A stretch of 25,274 bases of DNA from Desulfuromonadaceae bacterium (lineage in GTDB: Bacteria > Desulfobacterota > Desulfuromonadia > Geobacterales > Pseudopelobacteraceae): assembly GCA_028686145.1 (NCBI GenBank), contig JAQUCQ010000010.1, forward strand, positions 1 to 25,274, written 5' to 3'. How positions within the stretch are numbered: the stretch's first letter is position 1; every line of letters starts with the position of its first letter. The notes beneath the pieces were generated by a model. It was not told where the DNA came from. It made no database searches and saw only the letters and a list, made by a program, of their open reading frames with translations. Of this stretch, positions 22,523-25,274 are shown one piece after another. A program made the translations under genes and the position numbers.

Positions 22523-23812
22523 CTACTTTTTAATGTTGTAGAACACGCCGTGTCCTTTAAACAATGATGTGGTGTCTAGTTCATCCTCGATTCGCAGCAA
22601 CTGGTTGTATTTGGCGACGCGGTCGGTACGGCAGAGTGAGCCGGTTTTGATCTGACCGGAGTTGACCGCCACGGCCAAGTCGGCCAGCGTTGTATCCTCG
22701 GTTTCTCCGGAACGGTGCGAGATTACGGTGGTATATCCTGCCCGCTTGGCCATTTCAATCGCTTCCAGAGTTTCGGTCAGGGTGCCGATCTGGTTCAGTT
22801 TGATCAGGATTGAGTTGGCGATCCCTCTCTGGATTCCTTCTTTTAAAATATTCGGGTTAGTGACGAACAGATCATCGCCAACAATTTGAATCCGTTTGCC
22901 AAGGCGATCGGTCATGAGCTTCCAGCCATCCCAATCGTTTTCGGCCATGCCGTCTTCGATCGAGATAATCGGGTATTTATTGACCAGATTTTCGTAAAAA
23001 TCGACCAGTTCCACGGCGGTCTTTACTTTTTGAACTTCATTTTCCAACGTGTACTTTCCGTCTTTGAATAGCTCGGAAGATGCAACGTCAAGAGCGAGAA
23101 GAACGTCTTCGCCCGGTTTGTAGCCAGCCTTCACAATTGCTTCCATGATGACTTCCAGCGCTTCCTCATTAGATTTCAGGTTGGGGGCAAAGCCGCCTTC
23201 GTCGCCGACGGCGGTGTTATATCCTTTGCTTTTCAGAACGCCTTTCAGGGCATGAAAGATTTCCGCACCCATCCGGAGCGCTTCTTTAAAACTTCCAGCG
23301 CCGGCCGGCATAATCATGAATTCCTGAATGTCGACGTTGTTATCAGCGTGAGCACCGCCATTGATGATGTTCATCATCGGCACCGGCAGTTCGCGGGCGT
23401 TGGCTCCGCCAATGTATTTATACAGCGGCTGTCCGGCTTCTTCGGCAGCGGCCTTGGCAACCGCCAGTGAAACACCCAGAATAGCGTTGGCGCCGAGGTT
23501 TGTTTTGAATTCGGTGCCATCCAGTTCGATCATCTTCATATCGATCCCGACCTGATCTTCTGCTTCCATGCCGATGACCTCTTCGGCAATGACATTGTTC
23601 ACGTTGTCAACCGCCTGCAGAACACCCTTGCCGAGATAACGGGATTTATCGCCGTCACGCAACTCCATGGCCTCGCGTTCGCCGGTTGAGGCTCCCGATG
23701 GTACTGCGGCACGCCCAAAGGCTCCAGACTCAAGAAATACTTCTACTTCGATGGTCGGATTTCCTCGGGAATCCAGGATTTCTCTGGCATAGACATCAAC
23801 AATCTCACTCAT
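22523..23812 (-). CDS. eno: Enolase (phosphopyruvate hydratase)
   Basis: A 429-residue enolase, canonical length, converting 2-phosphoglycerate to phosphoenolpyruvate. Motifs: AREILDSRGNPTIEVEV at the N-terminus, AVPSGASTGEREAMELRDGD, NIINGGAHADN, GDEGGFAPNL, GDDLFVTNP, KLNQIGTLTE and SHRSGETEDTTLADLAVA near the C-terminus; all metal and catalytic regions look intact. The ATG at 23812 has AAGGGGG 6 bases upstream, so the longer ORF to 23941 is not the start. It is divergent from the efflux adaptor gene. Confidence 0.97.
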   Translation of the reverse strand: MSEIVDVYAREILDSRGNPTIEVEVFLESGAFGRAAVPSGASTGEREAMELRDGDKSRYLGKGVLQAVDNVNNVIAEEVIGMEAEDQVGIDMKMIELDGTEFKTNLGANAILGVSLAVAKAAAEEAGQPLYKYIGGANARELPVPMMNIINGGAHADNNVDIQEFMIMPAGAGSFKEALRMGAEIFHALKGVLKSKGYNTAVGDEGGFAPNLKSNEEALEVIMEAIVKAGYKPGEDVLLALDVASSELFKDGKYTLENEVQKVKTAVELVDFYENLVNKYPIISIEDGMAENDWDGWKLMTDRLGKRIQIVGDDLFVTNPNILKEGIQRGIANSILIKLNQIGTLTETLEAIEMAKRAGYTTVISHRSGETEDTTLADLAVAVNSGQIKTGSLCRTDRVAKYNQLLRIEDELDTTSLFKGHGVFYNIKK

Positions 23813-24035
23813 GTACAGCCCCCTTGCATGGAATAATGTAGTCTGGAAATTGATGCTCTCCAGTAAGCATGTGATTGTATACCATAAAAAAATAAAAATA
23901 ACAGCACAGGGCCAACATTCTGTGAAGTTTTTAAAGATCACGGTTGTTTCGGCAACTCTGTTTTACAATTTTATGAAAACGTGGTATGACAAAAAACGGC
24001 ACTATACTGCAACCCCTCAGGATAACAGGTCCAAT

Positions 24036-25250
24036 ATGTCTACTGACAAACTCGATGCGCTTACAATCGACAAATCTCGCCAGTTTGCTCCGCGCCGGAA
24101 GAACACCACCCGGAACCGTGTTGCTGTTGTCCTTGCCGTGGTACTTGCAATAGCGTGCGCAGTATTTTTGTTTTCTCATCGATCTGTAACAGTTGAAACG
24201 ACCAGCGTTTCCCTGCTCTATCCGACCCAAACGTTCACACTTCTTAATTCAAGTGGCTATGTTGTTGCCCAGCGCAAGGCGGCTGTGGCTTCTAAAACTA
24301 CCGGCAGACTGGAATGGATCGGCGTTGAAGAAGGGAGCAGGGTGACTGCGGGGCAGATTATCGCCCGTCTTGAAAACAAAGATATGGAAGCAGCAGTCCG
24401 CCAGGCTGAGGCGGCCCTGCAGAATGCAAAGGCGATCCGTGAACAATCCCGGGCTGAATTGACCGATGCTGAAAAATCGTTTCAACGGCAAAAAGAGCTG
24501 CGTGGAGCGGGGATTGTTTCACAAGCGGATTATGATGTCGCCAATGCCCGACTCAAGCGTGCTCGCGCATCAACCGCTGGTGCAGATGCCGGGATAGCGA
24601 TTGCTGCCGCAGCACTTCAAGGTGCCAACGTCAATCTGGATTACAGTCTGATCCGTGCCCCTTTTGATGCCGTGGTGCTGACCAAAAATGCGGATGTCGG
24701 GGATATTATTACGCCGCTGGGGGCGGCGGCAAATGCTAAGGCGGCAGTTGTCACGATCGCTGATCTCGCCTCATTGCAGGTAGAGGCTGATGTTTCGGAA
24801 TCAAATCTGGCGCAGGTCAGGGAAGGTCAGCCGTGTGAAGTCACTCTGGATGCAATTCCCGGAAGCCGCTTTCAGGGAGTGGTACAGACCATCGTGCCGA
24901 CTGCCGATCGCAGCAAAGCCTCGGTCATGGTTAAAATCCGTTTTCTGGAGCGGGATCCGCGCATTTTCCCTGAGATGAGCGCCAAGGTCGCATTCCTAGA
25001 GCATAAGGCGCTGGCCGGAGATAAAAAAGCACAGATCGTACTTAATCCTGCCGCAGTTGTAACCCGCAATGGCCGCAGTGGCGTGTATCTGGTCGTTGGT
25101 GACGCGGTCCGGTTTACCCCGGTGACACTCGGGAAAAAACTGGGCGATCTGCTCGAGGTTGCGGGGGTGAAATCGGGCGATAGAGTTGCGTTGAAGCCGC
25201 TTGACAGTTTGAAAGACGGCACCAGAATCTCCCTTCCGGAGAAAAAATAG
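24036..25250 (+). CDS. Efflux periplasmic adaptor subunit (HlyD/MacA family)
   Basis: A 404-residue membrane-fusion protein. An uncleaved N-terminal membrane anchor (AVVLAVVLAIACAVFLF) is followed by a lipoyl-type half (GYVVAQRKAAVASKTTGRL), a coiled-coil hairpin (AVRQAEAALQNAKAIREQSRAELTDAEKSF), the second lipoyl half (NLDYSLIRAPFDAVVLTKNADVGD) and a beta-barrel part. This fold bridges an inner-membrane ABC or RND pump and an outer-membrane channel. MSTDKL at 24036 is chosen over upstream ATGs because of an AGG six bases before it and the usual short cytoplasmic tail; 23973 is the alternative. The next gene starts one base after this stop, which suggests a MacA-MacB-like operon. Confidence 0.85.
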   Translation: MSTDKLDALTIDKSRQFAPRRKNTTRNRVAVVLAVVLAIACAVFLFSHRSVTVETTSVSLLYPTQTFTLLNSSGYVVAQRKAAVASKTTGRLEWIGVEEGSRVTAGQIIARLENKDMEAAVRQAEAALQNAKAIREQSRAELTDAEKSFQRQKELRGAGIVSQADYDVANARLKRARASTAGADAGIAIAAAALQGANVNLDYSLIRAPFDAVVLTKNADVGDIITPLGAAANAKAAVVTIADLASLQVEADVSESNLAQVREGQPCEVTLDAIPGSRFQGVVQTIVPTADRSKASVMVKIRFLERDPRIFPEMSAKVAFLEHKALAGDKKAQIVLNPAAVVTRNGRSGVYLVVGDAVRFTPVTLGKKLGDLLEVAGVKSGDRVALKPLDSLKDGTRISLPEKK

Positions 25251-25251
25251 C

Positions 25252-25274
25252 ATGCCGACTTCGGGTGAACAACA
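25252..25274 (+). CDS. Start of the next gene, probably the ABC/permease partner (truncated)
   Basis: ATG at 25252 begins MPTSGEQ and runs off the window. GGAG at 25238-25241 lies 10 bases upstream, and it starts one base after the adaptor's stop codon. An ABC transporter subunit is expected from the usual gene order, but only seven codons are visible. Confidence 0.5.

Noticed and set aside
22523..23941. Longer enolase and adaptor starts (23941 minus, 23811 plus)
   Set aside because: They overlap each other, lack ribosome sites and add residues foreign to both families; starts at 23812 and 24036 fit better.
1..25274. CRISPR array, insertion sequence, prophage or integron
   Set aside because: No regularly spaced repeats, transposase, integrase or phage genes were seen on either strand.

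Overview
This is a bacterial chromosome segment that most resembles the Geobacterales (Desulfuromonadota). The pointers are an A-type flavoprotein end, a nitrogenase-associated ArsC-like protein, a sigma-54 promoter, a rhodanese lipoprotein plus porin pair like ExtH/ExtI of Geobacter sulfurreducens, a GapN-type aldehyde dehydrogenase and tandem PilZ proteins. The species cannot be named from the sequence alone. I see no phage, insertion sequence, integrase or CRISPR array.

Left part (1-3500): the 3' end of an FprA-like flavodiiron protein; an AT-rich block with a small exported protein and two diverged single-domain PilZ proteins; then a minus-strand pair, a nitrogenase-associated ArsC-like protein followed by an M41/FtsH-like protein whose zinc motif reads HQAGH instead of HEAGH. 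The pair is preceded by a sigma-70-type promoter and a strong terminator hairpin in the leader, so attenuation is likely. Back to back with it, a sigma-54 promoter drives a very Lys/Ala-rich exported 77-residue protein that ends in a UUCG-loop terminator.

Middle (3600-13600): an unknown minus-strand protein diverges from an SDR-family protein and a DUF523-DUF1722 (TudS/YbgA-like) protein that form an operon. Then come a D-2-hydroxyacid dehydrogenase (minus), a 600-base gap with DnaA-box-like sites and GATC clusters, a DUF445 membrane protein, an inositol-monophosphatase-family enzyme, a small exported protein, a GapN-like dehydrogenase behind a leader terminator, LarE, and tRNA-Lys(CTT) with a bidirectional terminator.

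Right part (13600-25274): a minus-strand ExtH-like rhodanese lipoprotein and ExtI-like porin with a GC-rich hairpin between them, divergent from a LysR regulator that overlaps hrpB. Just past the porin stop codon lies a Cys-rich +1 reading frame preceded by a slippery UUU-UAG-C site and followed by a perfect 17-bp hairpin; this is the strangest structure in the window. Then follow glucose-6-phosphate isomerase and enolase (minus), and divergently an efflux periplasmic adaptor whose next gene begins at the window edge.

The themes are housekeeping carbon metabolism (eno, pgi, gapN-like, suhB-like) mixed with accessory modules for nitrogen-linked functions, c-di-GMP sensing and probable oxyanion/sulfur handling.
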